Positions 27,851 to 36,653 of a stretch of DNA of 64,000 nt are shown one piece after another. Below the pieces are notes generated by a model. It had not been told where the DNA came from. It did no database searches and saw only the letters and a list, made by a program, of their open reading frames with translations. Source of the DNA: Persicitalea jodogahamensis (GTDB lineage: Bacteria > Bacteroidota > Bacteroidia > Cytophagales > Spirosomataceae); NCBI RefSeq assembly GCF_014651615.1, contig NZ_BMXF01000003.1, forward strand, positions 434,001 to 498,000. Direction: 5' to 3'. The translations under genes and the position numbers were made by a program. Position 1 is the stretch's first letter; every line of letters begins with the position of its first letter.

Positions 27851-29914
27851 TTATTTCAAAAACCGAATCAGCAAAATCTCCATTAGCAAAAACACCAGCG
27901 CTGCGATCAGGAAATATTTCCAAAGGCTGGTGCCAAGATTCTGATCTTCAAACTCGCGGGCGAAAGCTGCATCGTCGATCTTGTCGAATACTTCCACATT
28001 TTTATTGCCTGAAAATGCCGCCCGCAGTTCATCAGGGGTGTAATATTCCAGCTTCGACTCGGAATTATCATGGTTCAGAGCCAGGAGTTGCTCTGTATTG
28101 TCTTCATTCATGAGCTCGTAGTAGCCCGCATCCACCGACTGGTCATCGCTTAGTTGATTGCTTTTAGGGAGTTCCAGCACTAGCTGATTGCCATTGAGCC
28201 GCTGCACGGGAATAAGCTCTGTCTTGCCCCGGCGGAGTTTATAGACGGCATTGGGTTTTGGGTCGCTTACTGTCATGGCCAGACTGTTTTCATCGAATGA
28301 GTAAGCCGTACGCTGGGCCCGGACACTCAGCGAAGCCAACTTGTACATGACAGGTACGAATAGCGCATGCTGCGCCACATTGCCATAAGCCGCCGATAAG
28401 GGAGCGGCAAAAAGATATAGCTTTCCCTGCCCCACTGAGGTTTGGCTCAGGTAGGTTTGCCCATTTCGGAGGGTAAGTAGGGTATTGCCGCTGTTGGTCC
28501 ATTGCCAGGTCGGCGAAGCGGAGGGTAAGCTTAGGTTGGTTTCCTGACGAACAGATTCCTCGAACACATCGCTGAAGAAAGGGGTGCCTCTGTCCGGAAG
28601 GTTCATGGGTACAGGTTGCGGAGCACCCTGGCGGGGTTGCAAGCCGTTTATTCGCAGATTAGCCAGAAAGGAGCTGTAACTACCCGCATCTGGGCTCGTT
28701 GGTGGAATAATTGCCAGGCTGCCGCCTTTCTTGACAAAATCTTCCAGTGCCGTCCGTATTGAGCCCGATGGTTGCTCGACGCCTTCCAGCACAACGAGGT
28801 CAGCGGAGCGGAGCTGGCCGACGTCCACATTCTGGACACTGAAGCTCTGAGTGGAAAACAAACTGTCATTATCAAAAACGTTTTCAATGTACCTGCCTCC
28901 GGTTGGCTGCCCGTACACATGGACAATATTGATCACTGGCGAGGCATTCAGCACAAAATAATAATCATTGTCGAATGTGACAGGAAAGTCGTCGAAGGTA
29001 ATGCGTCCTTTTTTGTAGCCCCGGCCCTTTATACTGAAATTGAAGGAGGCATTGGCCGAGCCATTGGCAGGAACATCCACCGAAGCGGTCGAAACCTGTG
29101 CATCATCAAGGTACAGCTTGACAACGGTATTCTCGGCCACCTCGGTCCCCGAATTGCTAACCTTGACATAGAGGATGTTGTTTTGCAGTTCGCGAATGAA
29201 AGGGGTGTTGAGCCATACCGAATCCACGTAAATATTCTTCTCGGGAGTGGCCTGAACCGGTACGATAAACAATCGGTTTGTCGAGTCTACCTCAATTTTG
29301 GAAAGGTCGCCGACCGTACTTTTCTGGAAATCTGAAAACCAGAACAATTGATTTTCACCAGCCGTGGCGTGGCGTGCCATCAGGTTCTGCTGGCGCCGGT
29401 AAACCTCCGTCAATGTTCGCGGTGTATGCGACAGGCCTACGGTCGTCAGGCGATCACGGATTTTGTCCGCTGTAGCCAGCGTTTGCTCGGGGGCCGAGAA
29501 ATCATTGGTCATGAGCTGCAGCGTGGTGGCATTTCGGAAGACGGACAACAAATCGCCCAAACGCCCCGTGGCAATGTCTAGGTAGCGTTTGTTGTTTTCC
29601 TCATTCTGCATACTGTACGAGTTGTCGAGGTACAGGCTGGTAATGCCTTGACGGCTGATGCCTAATTCACTCTTACTAGGTAGAAACGGCTGGGCGAAGG
29701 CCAGCACCAGACAGGTCACTGCCAGTACCCTTGCAGCCAGAATAAGCCAATGCTTGACCTTTCGGAAAGAACTCGTCTGTGTCTCGACCGCTTTCAGAAA
29801 AGCCACGTTGGTGAAAAAAACGCGCTTGGTGCGACGAAAGTTGAAAAAGTGAATGGCAATGGGAACCGAAACCGCCAGTAAACCCCAGAGAAATGAAGGA
29901 AAAAGGAAACTCAT
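27851..29914 (-). CDS. BatA-domain membrane protein with vWA-like region
   Basis: A 687-residue protein. The N-terminus is the BatA (aerotolerance regulator N-terminal) domain with FLFPSFLWGLLAVSVPIAIHFFNFRRTKRVFFTN and a second helix near residues 57-77. A von Willebrand A-like domain follows with LYLDNSYSMQNEE (DxSxS-type metal site, about 94-100). A CARDB-like beta domain lies near 240-330, then a glutamine amidotransferase-like segment (about 350-430: VVLEGVEQPSG...), and a last helix close to the C-terminus. It sits in the inner membrane with a large periplasmic part. No other Bat operon gene is nearby; role unknown. Confidence 0.88.
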   Translation of the reverse strand: MSFLFPSFLWGLLAVSVPIAIHFFNFRRTKRVFFTNVAFLKAVETQTSSFRKVKHWLILAARVLAVTCLVLAFAQPFLPSKSELGISRQGITSLYLDNSYSMQNEENNKRYLDIATGRLGDLLSVFRNATTLQLMTNDFSAPEQTLATADKIRDRLTTVGLSHTPRTLTEVYRRQQNLMARHATAGENQLFWFSDFQKSTVGDLSKIEVDSTNRLFIVPVQATPEKNIYVDSVWLNTPFIRELQNNILYVKVSNSGTEVAENTVVKLYLDDAQVSTASVDVPANGSANASFNFSIKGRGYKKGRITFDDFPVTFDNDYYFVLNASPVINIVHVYGQPTGGRYIENVFDNDSLFSTQSFSVQNVDVGQLRSADLVVLEGVEQPSGSIRTALEDFVKKGGSLAIIPPTSPDAGSYSSFLANLRINGLQPRQGAPQPVPMNLPDRGTPFFSDVFEESVRQETNLSLPSASPTWQWTNSGNTLLTLRNGQTYLSQTSVGQGKLYLFAAPLSAAYGNVAQHALFVPVMYKLASLSVRAQRTAYSFDENSLAMTVSDPKPNAVYKLRRGKTELIPVQRLNGNQLVLELPKSNQLSDDQSVDAGYYELMNEDNTEQLLALNHDNSESKLEYYTPDELRAAFSGNKNVEVFDKIDDAAFAREFEDQNLGTSLWKYFLIAALVFLLMEILLIRFLK

Positions 29915-30054
29915 TTACTAATTTTGAGTAGGTGAAAAATTGACGAGGCCGCCCGCCGCCACTCATTCACAATTGGTTTTAAATACAAATAACGCCAAAA
30001 TACGTCATCCCGTTTTAAATCCTTCCGGTTTCGGCGAAGTTGGGGGCTTTTTCC

Positions 30055-30062
30055 TAACTTTG
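30055..30062 (+). promoter_or_regulatory. candidate -7 element for the YcxB-like gene
   Basis: TAACTTTG followed by CA fits TAnnTTTG well. It implies a leader of about 118 bases before the YcxB-like start codon; the -33 box is poor. Confidence 0.45.
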
Positions 30063-30186
30063 CAGTCACCGAAAAGCAGGATGCACGCATAAGCGAACAA
30101 ATGCCTGCCCTCTGCACAGACCCCTCTTTTCGAGAATAGTAAACCGCGTACAAGAACCTAATAACTAACAATTTAATACCAACCAA

Positions 30187-30744
30187 ATGGCAAAAATGCC
30201 TTCCAATAAGTACCAGTCCAATCCCCAGGTTTCGGCCAATCCGGCAGCTATTCGCACCAAGCGCTATGCCCTGGATACCAAAAAATATATCTGGCTGGCG
30301 ATGAAGCAGTTCTTTAAGGCCCAAATGAAATGGCTGCTGCTCCCGCTTTTTCTGCTCATGGTCAACGCCATTATCAGCCTGACAGGGGTTTACCCTAATA
30401 TCTGGATTTATATAGTCATACTTGTGGGCGTAATTCTGTATATATTATTCTGGGTGATTCAATTTACCGGAATTACCCAATTGGAGCAATACAAACCGAT
30501 GTTCGACAAGTATATCTACGAAATAGATCAGCGGCAAATTCTGATGAAAATCAACGCCAAGGAAGGCGGCGTCATGAAATGGGACATGATTAAGGAGGCC
30601 TATAAGGATAAAGAGGCTTATGTCCTTGTCATGTCACGTGGTCAGTTTATATATCTACCGTACACCATATTTAATTCTGATCACGACATGAAGCTTTTCG
30701 ACCGGATTTTGCGGCAGAAGGGACTGGTCGAGGATGGAAAATAG
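30187..30744 (+). CDS. YcxB-like membrane protein
   Basis: A 185-residue protein with two adjacent membrane helices (about 56-75 and 80-100). The cytoplasmic C-terminal part reads like the YcxB domain: KYIYEIDQRQILMKINAKEGGVMKWDMIKEAYKDKEAYVLVMS, then IYLPYTIFNSDHDMKLFDRIL. YcxB-like proteins are widespread but of unknown function. The product has no signal peptide. A hairpin terminator 160 bases after its stop probably ends the transcript. Confidence 0.82.
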   Translation: MAKMPSNKYQSNPQVSANPAAIRTKRYALDTKKYIWLAMKQFFKAQMKWLLLPLFLLMVNAIISLTGVYPNIWIYIVILVGVILYILFWVIQFTGITQLEQYKPMFDKYIYEIDQRQILMKINAKEGGVMKWDMIKEAYKDKEAYVLVMSRGQFIYLPYTIFNSDHDMKLFDRILRQKGLVEDGK

Positions 30745-30904
30745 GGCAAATTTATTTCAAGTATTTCTCATGCTCTTGAATATCGGTCAACAAACACATT
30801 TTCGAGGCAACTGCGCTTCGAAGCTACGAAAGCCTTTTATTCTTTGATGGTACGAACACTGTGTTTTAACCACAGTTGACTTCCTTTTTCGTGCAGGCCC
30901 TCAG

Positions 30905-30948
30905 CCCCTTTGAGTACTTTTAAAAAGTGTTCGAAGGGGTATTTTATT
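30905..30948 (+). terminator. hairpin terminator after the YcxB-like gene
   Basis: CCCCTTTGAGTACTTTT pairs with AAAAGTGTTCGAAGGGG (30905-30939), including three G-U pairs, and is followed by TATTTTATT. It is 160 bases downstream of the YcxB-like stop. Confidence 0.65.
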
Positions 30949-31383
30949 GCCGGTTTTCAAGCCTCCGCTGGCAGTAGAGAAAGTTATTATAAACCGTATT
31001 TACCACGAGACTCTGGTGATTAGAATCATTTGAATCAAAAGGCTATTTTCCTTCATTAAAAATGCAGGCCCTTTCAGTTACCAGACCGAACTACTTATCC
31101 CTTTCAGCACTCGTTAGATTTAATATGAAAAGGATCATATTAGAAAATATTGTATTAATCGAATAACAACGGTTATATAAAGCGTAGATGCTCGTATATA
31201 TTATTTTTTTTTAATAAACTATGATACAAGATACTAGTATTCATTTTTGCAGATATAATACCATATTATCCAGGTTCGGAACTAATCGAAACCATTAGAA
31301 AAAAATGGAAAAATACTACATGGTTTTGTCTGTTTTTGATCAAAATAATCTTAAAAAATTCAAGCGTTATGCTAACATACTTC

Positions 31384-31391
31384 TATATTTG
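31384..31391 (+). promoter_or_regulatory. candidate -7 element for the SusC/SusD operon
   Basis: TATATTTG matches TAnnTTTG and lies 45 bases before the SusC start. The 12-bp palindrome TTTTGATCAAAA at 31334-31345 lies upstream and could be an operator. The -33 box is not clear. Confidence 0.4.
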
Positions 31392-31435
31392 TACGTTTAT
31401 AAAGCAATCGTTCTAAATAATAACCTAAAAAACCT

Positions 31436-34400
31436 ATGGAAAAAGTTCTTCTTTCAGGTTGGCCCAAGAGATGGCCCAACCATTTTTCACAAAAAGCGTC
31501 AATTTTGGCGTTTCTTTCAATATTTTTCTCCTATGTATCTGTTGCTCAGAATATTGCGGTTTCGGGTAAAGTGACCGATACAGGAGGGAGTGGACTGCCC
31601 GGCGTCACGATTCAGGTTAAGGGAACTACCGTAGGGACCACTTCTGATATCAATGGTGGTTTTAATGTCGCCAATGTGCCTTCGAATGGTACACTCGTTT
31701 TTAGTTTTGTGGGCATGAAAGCGCAGGAAGTAGCGGTGAACGGCCGAACATCTATAAGCGTATCCTTGCAGGAGGACGCCGCAGCGCTCGAAGAAGTGGT
31801 CGTAATCGGCTACGGTACCGTGAAGAAAAGTGATGCGACCGGAGCAGTGGCGGCTATCGCAGCCAAAGACTTTAACAAAGGTGTAATTACTTCAACTGAG
31901 CAATTGCTTCAAGGCCGCGTGGCCGGGGTAGCGGTCACCCAGAGCAGTGGCGAACCCGGTAGTGGAATCAACGTACGTATCCGTGGTACTTCTTCAGTGC
32001 GCGGTGGCAATGGTCCGCTCTTCGTGGTGGATGGTGTGCCCTTGGCCGGAAACGACGTTTCGGGCGGCGGAAGTGCCGGTGGTCTAGGTAGCAGTACGGC
32101 TCGTAACCCGCTTAACTTCCTTAACCCTGACGACATCGCCAGCATGGACATCCTCAAAGATGCTTCAGCAACTGCCATCTACGGTGCGCGTGGTGCCAAC
32201 GGGGTCGTGCTCATTACCACTAAGAAAGGGAAGGGGAAAGGCTCGGTCGATTATTCCTATTCGCTGGGTCTAAGCACCATTACTAAAAAGTACGATTTGT
32301 TAAGCCCGGAAGCCTATGTAGCTGCGGGTGGCACTGATAATGGAGCCAGAACAGACTGGCAGGAGCAACTATTTCGCACGGGAAAGACCAACCAGCACAA
32401 CCTTTCCTTCAGCGGCGGAGAAAATGGCAGTAACTATCGTTTCTCGATGGGCTATTTTGACCAGGAAGGAATTATCCTGAATTCTGGCATCAAGCGTTTG
32501 TCCGGTTCATTTAGTGGCGGCAAGAAGTTTATAAATGATAAACTGACGGTTGGGGCAAGTGTCAATTTTGCCAAAACTACTGATACAGGAGTGCCCGTTA
32601 CCGACAATGCAGGATTCTCAGGTGACCTGCTGGGAGCCATTTTGAAGACGAATCCTACCAATGCGGTCTACAATGCTGACGGAACCCCATTCCAGACCAC
32701 TTCGGTAGAACCCAACCCGATGGCGATCATTCAATACACCAAAGACTTCACCAATACATTACGGGTTCTGGGAAATATCAACGCTGAGTACGAGATTCTG
32801 GAAGGATTGAAGTTCAAAACGGTGATTGGCCTCGACCAGTCCTTTTCGGGACGCAAGTCGGCCTTTTCGCGGCTTTTGGTGGCGGAGGACATTGCCAACA
32901 ACGGGCAGCTATACCTGAGTGATATCGAGGTGGAAAACCGTTTGATGGAAAACTATTTTACCTATAACAAGAAGTTTGGTAATATTAGCTTCGACGGGCT
33001 GCTTGGGTACTCTTACCAAAGTTTCGATTACTACTCCAAGAATTCTCAAGCTACCAACTTTCGGGTGAGTGACTTGGATTTGATGATTAACAACATCTCA
33101 TCTGCCGATAATGCAGACGGCAAGGGAAGTATCATCCAGGGATCTAACTCCAATTTCAACGAGTTGCAATCATACTTCGGTCGGGTGAATTTGGGCATCA
33201 ATGATCGTTATTTGTTGACAGCTACCCTGCGAGCCGATGGCTCGACCCGCTTCGGCTCGGGCAATAAGTACGGTTATTTTCCGTCTTTTGCAGCCAAATG
33301 GCGTCTGATCGAAGAGGATTTCGTTCCCAAGAACGTTTTCTCCGATTTGGGTCTGCGTGTGGGCTATGGCATTACGGGTAACCAGGAAATACCTCATAAC
33401 CTTTACACTGAGCGGCAGCGTTACGGCGGCGCAAGCATTGGCGGCGGCGGTACAAACATTAACAATGGTGGCCTGAGTTCGGTAGCTTTCCCCAACCCTA
33501 ACTTGAAATGGGAATCTACGGCTCAGCTCAATGTAGGTCTCGACTATGCATTCCTTAACAACCGTGTGTCGGGATCGTTGGAATATTACACCAAGAACAC
33601 TAACGACCTGCTGATTCAAATCCAATCGGCCCAGCCAGCCATTTCTCCCTTCGTTTGGACAAACCTCGACGCAGACATTGTCAATTCAGGAGTAGAGATT
33701 AACGTCAACGGGATCGTAGTGGACAAAAATGACTTTGGGTTTGATGTAAACGCAAATGTTGCTTTCAACAAAAACACGGTCAAAAATTTGCTAGGTACTT
33801 ATGACACCGGTGCAATCAGTGGTCAGGGGCTTACTGGTGCTTTCGCTCAGCGCATCGCCAGCGGTCAGCCATTATATGCCTTCTTCCTTCGCGAATTTGG
33901 TGGTTACGATGAGGCCGGTAACTCCATTTATCCGGGCGGCGACTTCCAGCGGTTCCTGGATGGCAAGAGTCCCATCCCCACAGTTACGGGCGGTCTTACC
34001 CTCAACTTTCGCTACAAGCGTTTCGATTTGAGCACGTTCTTTAATGGCGTCTTCGGCAACTACATCTACAACAACACCGCCAACGCCTACTTCACCAAGG
34101 GATCTTTCGCCAACGGCCGGAACGTAACCACAGACGTAGTCGGTAGTCAGGAAGGACCGTTGAATGCACCTGACGTATCTACCCGCTTCCTCGAGAAGGG
34201 TGATTTTGTTCGTCTGCAAAACCTTAACCTGAGTTATCGGTTAAATACGGGAGAAAGTGCTTTCCGCAACGTACGTCTGTTTGTCACGGGGCAGAACCTG
34301 CTGCTGTTCACCAAATACTCAGGACAAGACCCGGAAGTGAACACTAACAAAGCCATTGACGGTGTCCCTTCACTAGGTATTGACTATACCCCCTATCCAC

Positions 34401-34441
34401 GCGCACGGACTGTAACTTTCGGCGCCAGCTTATCATTCTAA
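31436..34441 (+). CDS. SusC/RagA family TonB-linked outer membrane protein
   Basis: A 1001-residue outer-membrane transporter. After a signal peptide (about 1-37) comes a carboxypeptidase-like regulatory domain (VSGKVTDTGGSGLPGVTIQVKG, about 42-125). The TonB-dependent plug follows (EEVVVIGYGTVKKSDATGAVAAI, NVRIRGTSSVRGGNGPLFVVDGVPL, ATAIYGARGANGVVLITTKKG), and a 22-strand barrel ends in an aromatic residue (SLSF). It imports an oligomer bound by its SusD partner, using TonB and ExbBD energy. It is the first gene of a SusC-SusD-lipoprotein-VCBS-VCBS array. No anti-sigma or sigma factor gene lies beside it and its substrate cannot be read from the sequence. Confidence 0.96.
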   Translation: MEKVLLSGWPKRWPNHFSQKASILAFLSIFFSYVSVAQNIAVSGKVTDTGGSGLPGVTIQVKGTTVGTTSDINGGFNVANVPSNGTLVFSFVGMKAQEVAVNGRTSISVSLQEDAAALEEVVVIGYGTVKKSDATGAVAAIAAKDFNKGVITSTEQLLQGRVAGVAVTQSSGEPGSGINVRIRGTSSVRGGNGPLFVVDGVPLAGNDVSGGGSAGGLGSSTARNPLNFLNPDDIASMDILKDASATAIYGARGANGVVLITTKKGKGKGSVDYSYSLGLSTITKKYDLLSPEAYVAAGGTDNGARTDWQEQLFRTGKTNQHNLSFSGGENGSNYRFSMGYFDQEGIILNSGIKRLSGSFSGGKKFINDKLTVGASVNFAKTTDTGVPVTDNAGFSGDLLGAILKTNPTNAVYNADGTPFQTTSVEPNPMAIIQYTKDFTNTLRVLGNINAEYEILEGLKFKTVIGLDQSFSGRKSAFSRLLVAEDIANNGQLYLSDIEVENRLMENYFTYNKKFGNISFDGLLGYSYQSFDYYSKNSQATNFRVSDLDLMINNISSADNADGKGSIIQGSNSNFNELQSYFGRVNLGINDRYLLTATLRADGSTRFGSGNKYGYFPSFAAKWRLIEEDFVPKNVFSDLGLRVGYGITGNQEIPHNLYTERQRYGGASIGGGGTNINNGGLSSVAFPNPNLKWESTAQLNVGLDYAFLNNRVSGSLEYYTKNTNDLLIQIQSAQPAISPFVWTNLDADIVNSGVEINVNGIVVDKNDFGFDVNANVAFNKNTVKNLLGTYDTGAISGQGLTGAFAQRIASGQPLYAFFLREFGGYDEAGNSIYPGGDFQRFLDGKSPIPTVTGGLTLNFRYKRFDLSTFFNGVFGNYIYNNTANAYFTKGSFANGRNVTTDVVGSQEGPLNAPDVSTRFLEKGDFVRLQNLNLSYRLNTGESAFRNVRLFVTGQNLLLFTKYSGQDPEVNTNKAIDGVPSLGIDYTPYPRARTVTFGASLSF

Positions 34442-34464
34442 AATCATCTAAGAACCTATCTGAT

Positions 34465-35973
34465 ATGAAAAAGACATCTTTAAAATTCCTATTCAGCGGA
34501 ATGGTCGGGGCGCTTGTCCTGACGTCCTGCACGGATCTGGAAGTCAATGAGAAAGACTCGATCGTAATTGAATCGACGGGTGACGGCTTTACCGCCGGCA
34601 ACCCCACTGAATTGCTCAACGGGCTTTACAACGACCTTGGCTTTTACAACGATCAGGCCAACCTGTACTCTCTGGGTCAGCATCCTTCCGGCGAAATGAT
34701 TCCGCCAACGCGTGGGGTGGACTGGGGTGATAACGGCGTATGGCGCACCCTCCACGCCCATACTTGGGATGCTACTCACCCCCAGATCCTGAACGCCTGG
34801 AACACGTTGAATAGCCGCAGCTACCGTTGCGAACAGTTGCTTGCTTCCAATCCCAGCGCGGTCCAAGCCGCCGAAACCAAGGCTTTGCGAGCACTCTTCA
34901 TGCACCACGTAATGGACCTTTGGGGTCAGGTACCACGCCGTACTGTAGATCAGGGTGTGGAAGCTCTGCCCATGGTGATGACCCGTTCCGAAGCTTTTGA
35001 CTTCATCGTCAAAGATCTAGAGGAAGCATTGCCCAACTTGCCAAAACTCGGCCCGGCTCCCATCAATGCCCGTGCTTCAAAGGCCATGGCAAACACGCTG
35101 TTGGCACGCCTATACCTGAACAAAGCTGTTTACAAATCCGCGAAACCCGAAGGCCCTTATACTTTTGACAAGGCCGATATGGATAAAGTGGTGGCGTATT
35201 GCAATGCCGTGGCGGCAGATGGCTTTGCACTGGATGCGGATTTTTTCAACCCCTTCACTGCCGGAGCCAGCACGGACAAAATCTTCACAGACCTACAGGG
35301 CACGCCCCGGAACCGGTGGATGATGACCATGCACTATGACCAGGGGGGCTTTCCTGCTGAGCGGGATGGTCCTTGGAACGGTTTTACTACCCTTGCGGAG
35401 TTTTACGAAAAATTTGAGGCTAATGACAACCGTCGTTTTAAAGAAGTCGGTTTCAACCCAGGATACGGTGGAGTTCACAAAGGATTTTTGATTGGTCCTC
35501 AGTTCAGAGAGGACAAAACCCCAATCATAGACTCGCGTTCCAAGGAGCCCCTGGTGTTCACCAAGGATGTGCCTCTTGCGGGTGCCGCCACCAATAAGGG
35601 TATCAGGGCGATAAAGTACCACCCGGCCGATTTCGGAAAGTACCTGATTCTGCGTTATTCTGACGTCTATCTGATGAAGGCTGAGGCCATGATGCGCGGT
35701 GGCGATGCCGCCGGAGCATTGAAGATGATCAATGATCTTCGTACAATGCGCAAGGCTACTCCTTTGGCCTCACTCACTGATGAAGCGATGTGGAAAGAGC
35801 GCGGCTACGAGTTGTACTGGGAGGGAATTGCCCGCACTGACGAAGTACGCTTTGGCAAATTTAACCGCCAATACCAGGACATAGTGAATCTGGAACCTTA
35901 CACAGTATTGTTCCCAATTCCTTCGACGGCAATTGCTTCCAACACCAACCTGACGCAGAACGCCGGGTATTGA
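34465..35973 (+). CDS. RagB/SusD family nutrient-binding lipoprotein
   Basis: A 502-residue partner of the SusC protein, 23 bp downstream of it. A lipoprotein signal ends LVLTSC (Cys22). The rest fits the RagB/SusD fold: an N-terminal TPR-type helical region (NTLNSRSYRCEQLLAS..., KALRALFMHHVMDLWGQVP, AYKSILARLYLNK-like stretch near 200) and the family C-terminus RAIKYHPADFGKYLILRYSDVYLMKAEAMMRGGDAAGALKMINDLR. It should form the lid of the SusC barrel on the cell surface and catch the substrate. A terminator follows 20 bases after the stop. Confidence 0.95.
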   Translation: MKKTSLKFLFSGMVGALVLTSCTDLEVNEKDSIVIESTGDGFTAGNPTELLNGLYNDLGFYNDQANLYSLGQHPSGEMIPPTRGVDWGDNGVWRTLHAHTWDATHPQILNAWNTLNSRSYRCEQLLASNPSAVQAAETKALRALFMHHVMDLWGQVPRRTVDQGVEALPMVMTRSEAFDFIVKDLEEALPNLPKLGPAPINARASKAMANTLLARLYLNKAVYKSAKPEGPYTFDKADMDKVVAYCNAVAADGFALDADFFNPFTAGASTDKIFTDLQGTPRNRWMMTMHYDQGGFPAERDGPWNGFTTLAEFYEKFEANDNRRFKEVGFNPGYGGVHKGFLIGPQFREDKTPIIDSRSKEPLVFTKDVPLAGAATNKGIRAIKYHPADFGKYLILRYSDVYLMKAEAMMRGGDAAGALKMINDLRTMRKATPLASLTDEAMWKERGYELYWEGIARTDEVRFGKFNRQYQDIVNLEPYTVLFPIPSTAIASNTNLTQNAGY

Positions 35974-35992
35974 TAATTATCAGTAAAATCTT

Positions 35993-36032
35993 GGCAATGC
36001 CCGAACGTTATGTTTCGGGCATTGCCTTTTTT
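35993..36032 (+). terminator. intrinsic terminator after SusD
   Basis: A perfect 13-bp stem GGCAATGCCCGAA (35993-36005) with TTCGGGCATTGCC (36014-36026), an 8-base loop, and a TTTTTT tail (36027-36032). It stands 20 bases after the SusD stop and 16 bases before the start of the next co-directional lipoprotein gene, so it should lower expression of the downstream three genes relative to SusCD. Confidence 0.92.
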
Positions 36033-36047
36033 AGCCCTATTGTATTG

Positions 36048-36653
36048 ATGAAAAAAAATTTTTTCTGGCTCGCTTTCTGGTCGGTCTTCTTGCTCTCCTG
36101 CGCCGATTCTAACCCTTCGGAAACAGCGGAAATCTCTGAACTGAAAGGAAACCTCGCCGACCTCAGTGCCGACCAGGCACTGATGAAGATTGAAGTAGGG
36201 GGGCAGGATTTTTATTCGGATAATTTGGCCTTCAAAACTAACGTGCTTATGTTGCCTCAGTCCCTCAAGCTCGGTTTTTTAAACGAAGAAGGAGGCAATG
36301 TAGAAATGGAAATGATCAAGGACGGTTGGTTTGACCAGAAGTCTCGGACATTCAATCTTGCCAACGATATCATAGGTGAAACTGGCGGCGATCAGGTAAT
36401 TGTGATGGTCGGGAGGCTGAGGGATAAAATGGCGATGCAGGGTGAAGGCTATTTCCTGGTTAATGGGAAAGTCGAAGTACTGGAGTTGAGTCGTCAGTTC
36501 ATTACAATAGCGCTTGAGGGAAATCTTGTGAAACCCGGGCTGGCAAGTACCGAAGAAAACTACGTCCCGGTCAAAGGCTGGATCGTGGTAAAAGAGCCGG
36601 ACTACACTGAACAGAGTTCCGCCGAACTATTAAAGAAAATTGATGAAAAGTAG
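36048..36653 (+). CDS. hypothetical lipoprotein in the SusCD operon
   Basis: About 201 residues from ATG 36048, which yields a short lipoprotein signal ending FLLSC (Cys18). The longer in-frame ORF would start inside the terminator hairpin region. The mature protein has no motif I recognise; beta-prone segments alternate (ALMKIEVGGQDFYSDNLAF, MEMIKDGWFDQKSRTFNL, YFLVNGKVEVLELSRQFITIALEGNLVKP). It overlaps the following VCBS gene by 11 bases, so the two are translated together and probably act as surface or periplasmic partners. There is no clear hint on substrate. Confidence 0.78.
   Translation: MKKNFFWLAFWSVFLLSCADSNPSETAEISELKGNLADLSADQALMKIEVGGQDFYSDNLAFKTNVLMLPQSLKLGFLNEEGGNVEMEMIKDGWFDQKSRTFNLANDIIGETGGDQVIVMVGRLRDKMAMQGEGYFLVNGKVEVLELSRQFITIALEGNLVKPGLASTEENYVPVKGWIVVKEPDYTEQSSAELLKKIDEK

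Larger units (their letters stand above)
30745..31435 (+). other. 691-bp AT-rich non-coding region before the SusC gene
   Basis: No convincing gene is present; an 89-codon ORF from 31305 overlaps the SusC start in another frame and looks like chance. The left part holds a hairpin terminator (30905-30948). The right part is strongly AT-rich and has a 12-bp palindrome TTTTGATCAAAA (31334-31345) and a -7-like TATATTTG (31384-31391), so it is the likely control region of the SusCD operon. Confidence 0.6.

Noticed and set aside
31305-31574. An 89-codon ORF in the leader of the first SusC gene
   Set aside because: It overlaps the SusC start in another frame and has no signal, domain or sensible composition.
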